A DNA stretch of 64,000 nucleotides from Spinacia oleracea. Taxonomy: Eukaryota; Streptophyta; Magnoliopsida; Caryophyllales; Amaranthaceae. The notes beneath the pieces are model-generated. The model worked only from the letters and a program-made list of their open reading frames with translations. It had not been told where the DNA came from and did not search any database. The translations under genes were made by a program, and so were the position numbers. Location: the NCBI RefSeq assembly GCF_020520425.1, contig NC_079489.1, forward strand, positions 98,622,810-98,686,809, in the 5' to 3' direction. Below, piece after piece: positions 24,289 through 34,480 of this stretch (within the stretch, counting starts at the first letter, position 1; every line of letters starts with the position of its first letter).

Positions 24289-24567
24289 TGTAATACCTCT
24301 CATGATTTTTTAATGGAACTTAATATACTACTCGTAGCAACAAGATGCATCTTTCTTTTAGAGAGTTGATTGCTAAGAAACTCCATAGTTAAGCGTGCTT
24401 GGCTGGCAGTAGTCTTAGGATGGGTGACCTCCTTGGAAGTTTTCTAGGGTGCGCATGAGTGAGGACAAAATGCGCCTGAAGAACTTATGTTGGTTCTTGA
24501 GGACAGTTGTTGACCCTTGATGCGCATTGGTGATTAACCCGACTCTGTCAGGGGTCGGGGTGTTACA
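24289..24567 (+). mobile_element. Solo LTR of a Cassandra-type TRIM, with 5S rRNA-like promoter
   Basis: The 279-bp LTR begins TGTAATACCTC and ends GGGGTGTTACA, with a perfect 5-bp target duplication CTTTG at 24284-24288 and 24568-24572. Inside it, 24375-24450 closely resembles plant 5S rRNA, including 'agttaagcgtgcttgg' (box A, 24387) and 'aggatgggtgacctcc' (intermediate element and box C, 24417). Cassandra elements are defined by LTRs carrying a 5S-derived RNA polymerase III promoter. No second LTR, internal region or PBS is present, so it is a solo LTR left by recombination. It is inserted in the LINE. Confidence 0.9.
24375..24450 (+). promoter_or_regulatory. 5S rRNA-like internal polymerase III promoter in Cassandra LTR
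   Basis: Box A, intermediate element and box C of the plant 5S gene are recognisable in order and spacing. The 5' half of the 5S sequence is diverged and the flank is an LTR. This is therefore not a ribosomal RNA gene. Confidence 0.8.
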
Positions 24568-24984
24568 CTTTGCATGCTGTATGAAAGAATCCTTAGATGC
24601 TCCCCTAACATTCGAAAGCCTGATCTTGATATTCATGATGGAAGAAGGGTTGAATAGTTACCGAGGACGACTCAAGCGGAGGGGCGTTGATCCGACGATA
24701 AGATTCCTCCCAATCCCTCTATAGTTCCTCCAGACCCATTGGCAAGATGTCGTGCAGTTGAACCGAAGTCACCGTGGTCGGCGCCTCCTTCGGCCTCAGG
24801 GGAGTTTTTGTATAACGAGCTTGAATTTACTCACCCACCACTTCCTCTTTGGTGATGTACATGGCCATAAGGTGAGATGGATGACCCATATCAAGTCCTA
24901 GACTTGCGAAGTGCAAGGCCTGCATCTGAATTTCTCTTGGGATTAGAATAGGACATTGAGCTACTCTCTAATCTACAGCTTCCC

Positions 24985-26150
24985 TTCTCCTAGGAGGGCA
25001 GTTTACCAGAGCTTCCTCCCGTTTGTGGAGCGATTCCAGAAGACTTAGAGCTCCTCTGAGCTCCGTTGATGATATTGGTCTTGACATGCAATTCGAGCAT
25101 AACGAAATCGATGGCCTGGTTGGAAACAAGCTCAAAGTGGTCTGTTGATTGGACGGTGAATTGGGAATCTAATATGAGCCCGTCATGAGGGATGGTTGGT
25201 TGTTGATTCTGTTGTAAGGTCTGGCCGCTTGATTCATACGGCGGCGGTATGTGTGAATTTATGGAGTTGAAAGAGGGTGAGTTGGTTTCGTTGTGTCGTT
25301 GGATTGAGGTGAGATGGTTGATTTGTGACTCGATGGTGGGTTTGCTTCCATTTTGTAGGTCATGAATTTGAAGAGCTGTTGAAGTTAATGAAGGAGAGTG
25401 AAGAACTTCAGCGGAAGTTATATGGACATCAATATTACTATAGCATGGAGATTCCAAAGGCACTTCATTGGTAGTAAACAAGTGGCGTTCCATTTGGATG
25501 CCTTCTTCATCACGCGAGGGGGAATGAATCTTCTCTTTGCTTGTGGAACCTGCTAAAACATCTAAACTAATATGACTGACAATAATAGGGTTAGACAAAG
25601 AATTAATTAGCGGCTCACCTGTATTATTCCTCGATGTTGATTGGCTTGCTTCACTAGTGCAATGAGAAACCCTAGAGGAGACCTGGACATTATTAATTTT
25701 TTGTGACCCATTAATCCTGATGTTATTTTTTTTCTATAAATCATTAATCTTGGCATTTAAAACGTTTTGCCCATGTCCCTTTTTATAATTGGAAGAATCC
25801 GACTTGTTCTTTTGATAACGTTTTTTCGAGACTAAGGTCCATGGGCCATACTCTTCTTCGTTTTGAGCTAGATGTTGGCCCAATGGTGGTATAGCAGATA
25901 AACTTCCGAAAGCGTCCGGAATATTGTTGATATTACTATTGCTGACAACTTGATTTCCTTGGGCCATATTATTGGGCTTGTCAGGACTAGGCTTATCCAT
26001 AAGAAGTTGAGCACAAGAAGATTTGTCATGTCCAATTTTTCCACAATGAAAGCAGAGTGAGCTAACATTTTCATAAAAAATGGCTTGATTGGTGCCACAT
26101 AGGGGTTGCCGACGACGTCCATCCCAGGGGTTACGCATTTCCGAGGATCA
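24985..26150 (-). pseudogene. LINE ORF1, zinc-knuckle protein, N-terminus missing
   Basis: On the minus strand 26138-25734 encodes 'CFHCGKIGHDKSSC', a CX2CX4HX4C zinc knuckle following 'NPWDGRRRQPLCGTNQAI', as in plant L1-type ORF1 proteins. A Ser/Thr/Gln-rich low-complexity stretch follows at 25598-24990. The DUF4283 nucleic-acid-binding domain normally upstream of the knuckle is missing, because the LINE sequence stops at about 26150. A frameshift or stop separates the two parts. The 24640-24985 segment links ORF1 and ORF2 and contains stops. Confidence 0.75.
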
Positions 26151-26154
26151 ACTT

Positions 26155-26712
26155 CAGGTGTAAACTGCTACAATCATAGTGTAGGGGTTTCGACGGTGAA
26201 CTGGTACGTTTATCATAGTGCAGGGGTTTTGACGGTGTAGGGTTGTTTTTGTGTCCGCCGACAACTGTAGGGGGTCTTGTTGCGACGGTGGTTTGGTATT
26301 GGGGGTGGTGATTGAACGGCTTATGGTGGTTTTCTGGAGTTGTAGGGCGGTGTTGTTCGTTCGGTTGCGGTGGTTCTGTTGAATTGTTCGTTCTCTTGCG
26401 GTGGTGTTGTTCTCTTGCGGTGTTTCTACGGGTGTTCGGTGGTGTTGTGGTGTCTCGTTGGGTGTTGTGGCGCTTTGCAGTGTGGTTGTTGTGTTGGTGT
26501 GTGTGGTTGTTTTGCGGTGGCGGTTAAAGTTTTGGGTATCCCACTAGTTGCGCAGCCACGTTGTGGGTACTATTGATTTGGGTTTCCTTGTTGTGGGTTG
26601 CTCCATAACCCAAGTAACTGGGTATTATTGCTGAATTGTCTTCTTGTTGTTTTCTTTTGCTGTTGTCACGTTTGTGATCCCAAAGTTGTTGCTTTGTCTT
26701 GTTCGCTCCCTA
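26155..26712 (+). other. G+T-rich leader upstream of the zinc-finger RT element
   Basis: Strongly G/T-skewed with 'cggtggtgttgttc'-like words and two copies of 'catagtg(t/c)aggggttt(c/t)gacggtg'. It has no credible protein. It probably represents the 5' untranslated part of the element that follows, whose exact 5' end is not defined. Confidence 0.4.
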
Positions 26713-27508
26713 ATGTCTTCTAATGTGGTGTGTTTTCATTGTCCATTTGTGGGTCTGAATGGGTGTCAAGATGGCGGGGGGAATGGGCTTCCTAAGAGCT
26801 CTTTGATCACTCATCTTTGTGATCGTCATTGTAGGGAAGATGCTCAAGTACTCACACGACACTCTCTAACCACTGACTTGGCTATTTTTACTGAGGCTGA
26901 GTTAACCTTCCGCCATATGGGGATTTGGCTTTGTGGGGATCGTTTTAAGACGCATTATATTCATTCTAAATGTCGTCATGGTTCGGATTTTGTAGCCCCA
27001 CCTGATGATGGAGATTGTGTAGTTCGGTTTGTGCCCAATGGCCTTTCTAAACTGCAACTCAATTCTGATGTGCTTAGTCATGTGGGTACTGCGGTGCAAG
27101 AACGGGTGTGGTTTTACCGTCACTCTTCTTGACAGATTTCTTTCTAAACGACTTTGCATAGTGAAATCCATCCCTCCTAAATATCAATTGGGTTTTTCCC
27201 GGGTTTTGAAAGGCATGCTTGATAGGGTTATTTCCAAGCATGAAGACATCTCTTGTTGGGTTAATCTTCTCGTGTTGCCTCTATGTATCCTTAATATCTT
27301 TAGTCTGAGGAGTAATCGCGAGTGCTCATATGCCGTTAGGCGGTAACGGCAGGAAGAGAGCATTGCTAATGCTATTCGTACTTGGAGTGAGCCAGGGTAA
27401 TATGCTTCTTTTGTGGGAAGCTTTGGCAGCTGGATCCCCTACTTTGATGGATGCTGATGATGATCTTGATTTGGCAGAGTGTATTATCAAGCAGTGTCGT
27501 AGGAAGAT
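26713..27508 (+). pseudogene. N-terminal zinc-finger domain of the RT element
   Basis: ATG at 26713 opens 'MSSNVVCFHCPF'. Cys-X2-Cys is followed 23 residues later by 'HLCDRH' (His-X4-His), a C2H2-like finger. Downstream are 'GIWLCGDRFKTHYIHSKC' and, after a frameshift near 27120, 'IPPKYQLGFSRVLKGMLDRV' and 'WVNLLVLPLCIL'. N-terminal fingers in non-LTR elements usually recognise target DNA. That role is inferred. At least two frameshifts separate it from the RT frame. Confidence 0.6.
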
Positions 27509-29160
27509 TTGGATGGCCATTACACTGCCGCAGTCCGTATTCTTTCTTCTTCTGGCGTTGCGCCTTATAATGAGGCCACTTTTGCGGATTTGCAGTCAAA
27601 ACACCCTTTTTTTCCAAATCCATCCTTGCCTGATATTCCTGTAGATCACCATCATCTCATCGCTACTTCTGCTGTTGTTTTGGACCATATTAGGAGTTTT
27701 CCACGTGGCACATCTTGTGGGAGGGACGGTTTGCGATCTCAGCACCTTATGGATTGCTTGAGTGGTGCTGTTGTAGCTGTTTCAGATGAGTTAGTTGACT
27801 CCACTTCTGGGGTGGTTAATCTCTTTTTAGCTGGAAAACGTCATATGGGTTTAGGAGAGTATATTGCTAGTGCTCCTCTAACACCTCTTATCAAGCCCGG
27901 TGGTGGTATTTGACCTATTGTTGTGGGTATTGTTTGGCGACGTCTGGTTTCAAAGGTTGGTGCTGTTATATTTGGTCTGTCTTTGGGAAGTTATTTTGAT
28001 GGTATTCAATTTGGTGTCGGGTATCTGCGGGTGTTGAGGCAATTCTTCGCGCTATGAACCGGTTGATTAAAGATCGAGGTTCTGATGTGGATCTTTCTAT
28101 GTTGTTGGTGGATTTTCAAAATGCCTTCAATTTAGTTGATCGTGCGGCCATGTTACGTGAAGTTCGTCTTCATTGTCCGGGTATTTCGTGATGGGATGAA
28201 TTCTGCTACTCTACTCCAGCCAGATTGCATTATGGGGAGCACACCTTATGGTCGTCTCAGGGGGTGGAGCAGGGTGATCCCCTTGGTCCTCTACTTTTTG
28301 CTTTGGTTTTACAACCCTTGGTTTATAAATCAGAGACACTGTTGATGTATGTCTTCTGGCATGGTATTTGGATGATGAAACTGTTATTGCTGACACCTTG
28401 GTGGTGGGGAATGTTCTGCAGTTGATTATGGAGGAAGGCCTTGTCTCGGGTTACATCTTAACGTGGAGAAGACTGAAGTTTTCTGGCTTATGGAGGACCC
28501 TCGAAGCAGGCTTGTGGGAGTCTTTCCCCCTGATATTTCTCGTCCTTTGCATGGTATTAAGTGGCTTGGTGGTCTCGCTAGTTCCAATCCAGTTTTTAGT
28601 GGTGAGCTTTTGATGTAGAGGGTGACTAAGACCATCGGGCTTATGGATAAGGTTGCTCAGCTTGATGATCCCTAGTGTGAGTTGTTGTTACTTAGGGCAT
28701 GTACCGGAGTTTCTAAACTCTACTTTGCTTTGCGTACATGTCCTCCTGGTATCTTTGACGCGGCTCAGCGCATATTTGATGAGGCTCTTCAATCTTCCTT
28801 GGAGCGTATTGTTATTGCTTTTGGGCCTGGCTATGGCGATTGGCCACCTTACCTTTTTCTTTTGGCGGTCTTGGTGTTCATTCCGCAGGTGATGTTCGTC
28901 ATTATGCTTTTCTTAATTGCTTCTCGATTGCAGTCTTTTGGTTTGCAGTCGAAGATTCTACGGCATGTTGGCATTGTTTGTCCTGGTCGAACATTTGAAA
29001 ATGCGTTTAGTCTATTTAATAGAACGATGGAGTATGATATTACCCTGGTGAGGTCGCTGCTCCAACACTCATGAAGAAATTGGCAGATATATATTTCACA
29101 AAGGTTACTGCATCTGCAGAATCCACCTTCTCTTTATCTCCTCGACAGTCGGTATTGTGG
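27509..29160 (+). pseudogene. Reverse transcriptase domain of the RT element (broken)
   Basis: Recognisable RT blocks in order: 'FPRGTSCGRDGLRSQHLMD', 'APLTPLIKPGGGI' then a TGA at 27911, 'PIVVGIVWRRLVSK', motif A 'LLVDFQNAFNLVDR' near 28101-28142, motif B 'SQGVEQGDPLGPLLF' near 28256, motif C 'WYLDDETVI' at 28362, and motif D/E 'LNVEKTEVFW' with 'GIKWLGG'. The catalytic aspartates (VDF, LDD) are still encoded. The thumb region continues as 'LLLRACTGVSKLYFALRTC' and 'RIVIAFGPGYGDW'. Frames change at about 28025, 28340 and 28445, with stops at 27911, 28189, 28615 and 28673. Confidence 0.8.
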
Positions 29161-30893
29161 AAAATCACAGCAGGGAGATCACACCTCTGCTTGGCTTCAT
29201 GCGGTCCGCATATTACATTTGGGACATACGATGAATGCTAAGGCTTACCGGTGCGTGTTGTGTTACCGGTTGGGGGTTCCTTTGTTCTCTGCTACAGCGT
29301 CATGTTGTGCTTGTAGGGGAATACAGTTAAACATAATAACATGTGCGGAAACAATCCCCAAAGCCAGGAAACATGTATAAAGCACATATTAAGCAAACTT
29401 ACATTCGAAGCGTGATTTCCACAATAATCTGTCAACGAACACGAACAAAGAACTCCACTTGTCGTTCCTCTACTTGGTTCACCGACACGATCAGATCCGT
29501 CTTGATTATCGTAGCTTAGACAATCGATCAAGAGTTTGTGCTTTTGGGAAGAACAATTCTAATGGAGGCACAAAGAGTTTAGGGTTTCTCTTGCCTTAGG
29601 TTAGAATCTGATTTTTTGCATTAGGTTATTGGAAAACGTGTGTTGGAATAATATTATAACCCTTAGGTTATAATATCAACCGGCCAAGGCACATAGGCCA
29701 TGCGCCAGCCAGCCCCGTCCGTGCAAGCCCACACGCGCACAGCCACACAGGCGCTGGGCCTTGGGACGCGCTGTGTGCGCTGCTGTTGCTGTTCCTCGTG
29801 TGCACGCGCGCGCCCAGGCAAGGCTTGGGCCTTGCGCGTTGGCTCGCTGCTACGCCCACTGGGCCTTGCGCGCTTGCGCGCCCTGGCTCGTAGGGCTAGT
29901 AGCGTTGCCCCTTTTGTATCCGCGATTAATATATTTCCGATATATTATTTATCGTTTCGTATATGACGAATCACCGTCGTACGATACTATTTATTCGTTT
30001 CGCCTAGCTTACGAATATTCGCGATACGATATACGATTCCGATGCAAGGTCGTATCGTATAATACGTTTTCCAACTAATTCCCGAAAAGCTATTAAATGA
30101 ATTTCCGATTCATTTAATCTGATGATCTGTTACGTGTCATTGGTGTGACCTTGTAGGTTCAGTCAAGAGTAAGCTGTGAGTTCAATATCCATTAGAACTC
30201 ACTGATCGGAAGCATTGCTCCAGCTAGCTTTTCCGATCACTTGATGTCACTGAATTAATTGTTCGCAATTAATCTGAACCTTGGTATTAGACTTAATGCA
30301 CCTTGGGTGAAGGACATATTTCCTTCAGTGCTTGTTGCAGGGTCTTTGCGGGTGATTTCTTCGGTGATCATGCGGTGTCATGTGTTGGCATTGTGGGTAT
30401 TAAACATTGGCATAATGTGGTTCGGGATTCCCTTGTTAATGTTTGTTATAGGTCTGGAATTTCGGCACGGAAAGCGGTTGATATTGGTCTATCCGGAGGG
30501 AACATGGAGCTCTCCGACTTACAGGCGTGTTGCTCTATTCTTGAGATCGTGGGTGTGATGTGTGTGTTGACTTGACGGGATCTTCTCCTTTGATACAATC
30601 TGGGTTATTTGGCTTTGTCCAGGGCCTGGTTGTGACAGATGCGGCTGTTCGGAAGCGGGCCAAGTACGAAGCACGTTGCCGGGCAATTGGTTATGGCTTT
30701 CTTCCGTTCTCTTTTTCTTCTTTGGGGGAGCTGGATAAGGATATTGTTGCGTTGCTGAAACAGGTTCAAAAGTTTTCTAGGGTTCAGGACATTGGTGCTC
30801 GTGTTGCTGCTCATATTTTCACCAGGATAGGCTTTGCTATAGCCACACAAGTGGAGGCCCAGATTGTATCTCGGCTTCCCACTAATTATTTGT
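29160..30893 (+). pseudogene. Zinc-ribbon and nuclease-like C-terminal domain, split by a solo LTR
   Basis: Before the insertion: 'YRCVLCYRLGVPLFSATA' and the start of a Cys cluster. After it (30333 on): 'VFAGDFFGDHAVSC' (30342-30383), 'KHWHNVVRD' (30401), 'ISARKAVDIGL', 'CVDLTGSSPL' (30563), 'RKRAKYEARC' (30651), 'GYGFLPFSFSSLGELDKD' and a terminal 'AQIVSRLPTNYL' with stop at 30892. A Cys/His ribbon, then 'RHN.VRD', then acidic 'VDL' and 'K.KYE' spaced as in PD-(D/E)XK nucleases, recalls the restriction-like endonuclease of R2-type elements. The fold assignment is inference. Removing the LTR plus one GTGCT copy leaves the frame continuous across the Cys cluster. Confidence 0.65.
29312..30327 (-). 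mobile_element. Solo LTR, Copia-like family (subfamily A), 1,016 bp
   Basis: On the minus strand it begins TGAAGGAAATATGTCC and ends in CCCCTACA. A perfect 5-bp duplication GTGCT occurs at 29307-29311 and 30328-30332. It contains 'cttactcttgactgaacct', shared with the LTRs at 33108, 52793 and 57356, and a G+C-rich central part. No internal region or second LTR is present. It disrupts the C-terminal domain of the RT element. Confidence 0.92.
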
Positions 30894-30920
30894 AAAATGT
30901 TTGACTTTGTTAGCATTTGA

Positions 30921-30960
30921 TTCATAATAATATAAAAATAATATTAATAATAATAACAAC

Positions 30961-30999
<39 letters not shown>

Positions 31000-31000
31000 T
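30921..31000 (+). repeat. (AAT)n tail of the RT element
   Basis: After 28 bases of 3' UTR following the stop at 30892 the sequence becomes 'ataataatataaaaataata' and then pure (AAT)n to about 31000. Simple-repeat tails of this kind are typical 3' ends of non-LTR retrotransposons. Confidence 0.75.
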
Positions 31001-31633
31001 CATCTTTCCCTAACATCTTTATACAACTAAAACTATATACGGAGTAATATTTTTCTCCAAACTTTATAGTTAATCTTCTCTCCTTTATAAAACATTTCAT
31101 AGTTGAAACTTAATTTACGTAATCCAATAACAACTAATTTGATTATGTTATAGAAAATATTAGGTCACAATTTTAGTTCGGAAATTGCTGATAAATTTTG
31201 GTCGAGTTAAGCATAAATAATTTTAGTACCTGATCAATTATGGGCATCAATCAAATTGTATTTATTCTCATAAAACAACCAAGAACTAGTATGATCTATA
31301 CTTAACTTGTAATCAAAACCATAAGTCATTTAAAATTAACTCATTTTCATTATTTCTACATTTTTCGGTAGATGTTATTAATATTCTTCAAACAAACCAT
31401 ACATAATTTTGAGGATATACCATCAATGGAGGATCTTCTTTACAGGGTCCACGGGCGAAAAAATTTATACGGAGTAATGTATTTTTAGTTTGAGTATAAT
31501 TATATATATTTCACATTATATTGCTTAATTCTTCTATTGTCCTTCTCGTAAAAATGTTTAAGATCCTCCGTTGAATACCATTACTGTATATATAAAATAC
31601 AATAAACTTGTGGCTAATTATTTAGATGAGTAG
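31001..31633. other. A+T-rich spacer with imperfect inverted repeat
   Basis: No gene seen. 'catcaatggaggatct' at 31421 pairs imperfectly with 'agatcctccgttgaatacca' at 31561-31580, and 'tacggagtaa' occurs twice (about 31038, 31470), a word common in Stowaway-like MITE ends. A small degraded MITE is possible. Confidence 0.4.
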
Positions 31634-33107
31634 TGTAATACCCCAAACTTTTGGGTATTTTTTAATAAACTATTTTGGTAGCTTAAGATAATTTTACAAT
31701 TTTAAAATAGAAGTTTTAATGAGTAAAAAAAAAAGTATTTTTAGATTGTTTTATAAAGGTTCTGAAATTTAGTCTCCTAATTAAACCCTAATCACTATAT
31801 GTTATATATACTCCCACAAACCTCAAAATTCATGCCGTGTAGATTGACTCCTAATAAACCCCCGCCTCTCCAAACACAGCCGTCTGTCATCTCCTACATC
31901 TTCTTTGGCAGTAGGTATGTGCATCACCTTAATTGCTTTCTGCACTTTAGAAAATCAATCACGTGTCCATCACCATTCACAATTGTCTTGCACTTTGGCT
32001 AAAGTTGGGAAGCATGATAATAATACTTTTAATGGTAATTTCTTTAATAAGTTGTTAATTGTTCGATTTGCGGTAGTATATAAATATTTATTTGGCTCTC
32101 TTATTTGTAAAATTAAAATATCTTGGCTTCTTTTTATAAAACTCAGTCTATTATAATTCAAGTAATACGTTATTTTATCAAATATAGGGATGTTGGAGTA
32201 GTATTAGAATGATTTTCTTACATATCAACTACCCGATCGATATTAATTTAGGCTCGTTAATGTTGTGTAACCGTAGACGGAGGCTACTTAGGAAACACGC
32301 AAGGAGCCTACTAGTTTGAGTACGTGCGCCTTCAAGGTAATTTTCAATGTCCATCATCTTTTAGATCTCGTTAGTAAAAGTATTTTAGACATCAAGTGTT
32401 TTGTATATGAACTATGTGATTTGAGTTTATGGGTATGTATGAGGTTAGTATTATTATGTAAATCTTAATTATACTACTACCATTATTTTACGAGACAACT
32501 ATTGGTTCATGTTTTACAAAGCGGGGTATATTAATTAACGTGAACAATTGTTCTTGATGTACGTTGACGATGGTGGTAAATTTCCTGACCCATTTAATAT
32601 CAATCGTCAGTGGGACAAGTACAAGTCATTATTGAGTTCATTAGCGGGTAGATTATTCGATCGAAAGAATTTGATAATGTTGGACTTGGATATGGGCAAT
32701 GCGTCCATTTGAGTGCTTGTATTGTGTTCTTTTTTTTTCTTTTAACCTTATTAAAATACTAATTACGAAAAGTGTAATCTCAGAGGGAAAAACCCGTAAG
32801 GGTAAGGAACAGGTTGCCCTTCTAGATGTTGTTCTATCGGTGCACTTTAGTGGAGACTCGGTAGGCTTCTAGTAGGTTTCTATTATTTTGTTAAACTTTT
32901 TGCTTAGTCTTCCTCCTGATTCTATTGGTGCGCGGTCGCAGAGACCCATAGTCAATTATTGAGGGGTGTGCACCCTAGGGACATTTTGTACTCATCTTAC
33001 TTTGGCCATTCTCAAGGGTTACGCACGACCCTTAGCGTTCTCTTTCCCTCACTTCATTAATATATTGATCTTATGTGATAAGTTTAATAATGGAATTATT
33101 AAATTGA

Positions 33108-34480
33108 TGAAGGAAATAATGCCCTTGGTCCAAGTATGCATTCAATGTTAAGTCTAATAAATGCGGTTCAGTATTAATTAACAAGTTAATAATTCAGTGA
33201 GATCAAGTGAGCTGAATGCCTAGCTAGAGGCCGCTTCAGTTCAAGTGGAATTAATGATATTAATCCACAGCTTACTCTTGACTGAACCCGTAGGGTCACA
33301 CAAATAGTACGTAAACGGATCAAGTATTTAATGGCATTAAATACTCTATCTATGGATATTCGGAATCGACGGATCTTGGTTTCAGTGGGAGCTGAGATCG
33401 TCACAAGCAAGAAATGAATACTCTGAAACGATGATATTGCCGGAAACGGAAATATGGATCGTATCGGAAATATAAATATTATCCAAGTCGTAGATGTTGC
33501 CGGAAACGGAAACATGGTACGTATCGGAAAATATTATCGGAAATGGAAATATTGCCGAAATCGGAAATATTACCGGAAACAGAAATATTGTCAGAATCGG
33601 AAATATTATCGGAATCGGAAAATAGTTCCGGAAACGGAAATATTAAATATTTGTTCGAAACGGAAATTAATTCCGGAATCGGAAATATTAAATATTGTTC
33701 GTATCGGAAATGAATTCCGGAACCGGGAATTTAATCGGAAGCGTATCATACGAATAAGCATCGGACGAGGCCTGCCGGACGAAGGCCCAGCACGAAGCCA
33801 GGCCATCGCCCAGCAAGCAAAGACGCGCGCCAACGCCCAGCCCAAGGCAGCGCCAGGCCCACCGCAAGGCAGGCCCAGCGCGCCAAGGCAAGGCTGCCCA
33901 GCGTGGGCTGCGTGGGCCGAGCGCACGCGTGCGGGCGCCGTCGTGGCTCCGTGCGTGTGTGTTTGTGTCCATGCAGAATTCCTAAATCTATTAGGATTTG
34001 GTGTATGATTAAATTCCTATTCCTATTTGGATTATTTAATTAATTAGAGTCCTTGCAGGATTCTAAGTTTAATTAAATCGTATCCTAATAGGATTCCAAT
34101 TCCCTTTCCAAACCTCTATAAATAAGGGCCTAGGGTCATAATTTATAAACACGATTGAAGTATTAAAAAGGGTAAGTTTTGAAAGAAAATTCAGCCATAC
34201 TCTTGCACAATAATAACCGAAAATTCTTAAGCACCTTAAGGGCGATTCTAGTTGGTCAATCTTGAGGCGGATCCGGACGTACTGTGGACTATCTACGGAG
34301 GGACGACACTTGGAGTCCTAAAGACTTGTTCTTGTTCGGTTCGGGCGCAGCTAGGGAAGGCACGCTACAAAGTGTATGCATCTATACTATGCTAAATGAT
34401 TATGTGTAAATAATATGCTTTCCTGGCTTTATGGTTTTTCCGCATGATTTATGTATTGTCATATGTATCATAACCTAACA
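33108..34480 (+). mobile_element. Solo LTR, Copia-like family (subfamily B), 1,373 bp
   Basis: Begins TGAAGGAAATAATGCCC and ends CATAACCTAACA, flanked by ATTGA at 33103-33107 and 34481-34485. The sister LTR copy has the unoccupied site at 37490-37494. It contains a 'cggaaa(t/c)(g)gaaatat' minisatellite (about 33430-33740), then a G+C-rich stretch, then a TATA-like 'ctataaataagg' near 34116. Confidence 0.95.
33430..33745 (+). repeat. CGGAAA-type minisatellite within LTR
   Basis: Some 20 short units such as 'ttgccggaaacggaaatat' and 'atcggaatcggaaatatt'. The same array occurs in the related LTR at about 57660-57970, so it is a property of the LTR family. Confidence 0.8.

Larger units (their letters stand above)
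23440..24640 (-). pseudogene. LINE ORF2, endonuclease half (broken)
   Basis: Minus-strand apurinic-like endonuclease domain of an L1-type LINE. It starts near 24636 with 'MNIKIRLSNVRGASKDSFI', continues through 'RFDDFRVVPSNSKRGGI', and ends with 'MDFGFSGNPYTWHNAREG', 'RERLDRALANAAW' and 'YSDHCPLIVSV'. That order (WN-like start, GNPYTW, LDR, SDHCPL) is diagnostic. The domain is interrupted by a solo Cassandra LTR at 24289-24567 and by a duplication of about 170 bp. A TGA lies just upstream of the CACTA insertion. The frame then runs 'FKCKE' into 'VWLEHPNFSS' on the far side of the CACTA element. Confidence 0.88.
26713..31000 (+). mobile_element. Non-LTR-like retroelement with N-terminal zinc finger, RT, zinc ribbon and nuclease-like C-terminus
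   Basis: Plus-strand decayed element. In order it encodes a CCHH-like finger, a linker, a complete RT with YLDD box, a thumb/linker, a Cys/His ribbon with 'GDHAVSC', a possible PD-(D/E)XK-type nuclease fold, and then an (AAT)n tail ending near 31000. There are no LTRs, no L1-type endonuclease and no RNase H that I can see. This layout resembles R2/RLE-type non-LTR retrotransposons rather than the L1 and RTE types usual in plants. It is interrupted by a solo LTR at 29312-30327. Multiple frameshifts and stops make it inactive. Confidence 0.65.

Noticed and set aside
24375..24450. Possible 5S rRNA gene
   Set aside because: Only the internal control part is conserved, the 5' half is diverged, and it lies inside an LTR with target duplication, so it is a Cassandra LTR.
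26155..26712. LINE ORF1 N-terminal domain continuing to the right of 26150
   Set aside because: No DUF4283-like sequence is readable on the minus strand there; composition shifts sharply to G+T-rich.
29668..30078. Overlapping open frames on both strands
   Set aside because: They come from the G+C-rich centre of the solo LTR, where stop codons are rare by composition.
33606..34008. Open frames on both strands in the subfamily B LTR
   Set aside because: Same cause: CGGAAA repeats and G+C-rich LTR centre; similar spurious frames recur in the related LTR at 57843-58324.
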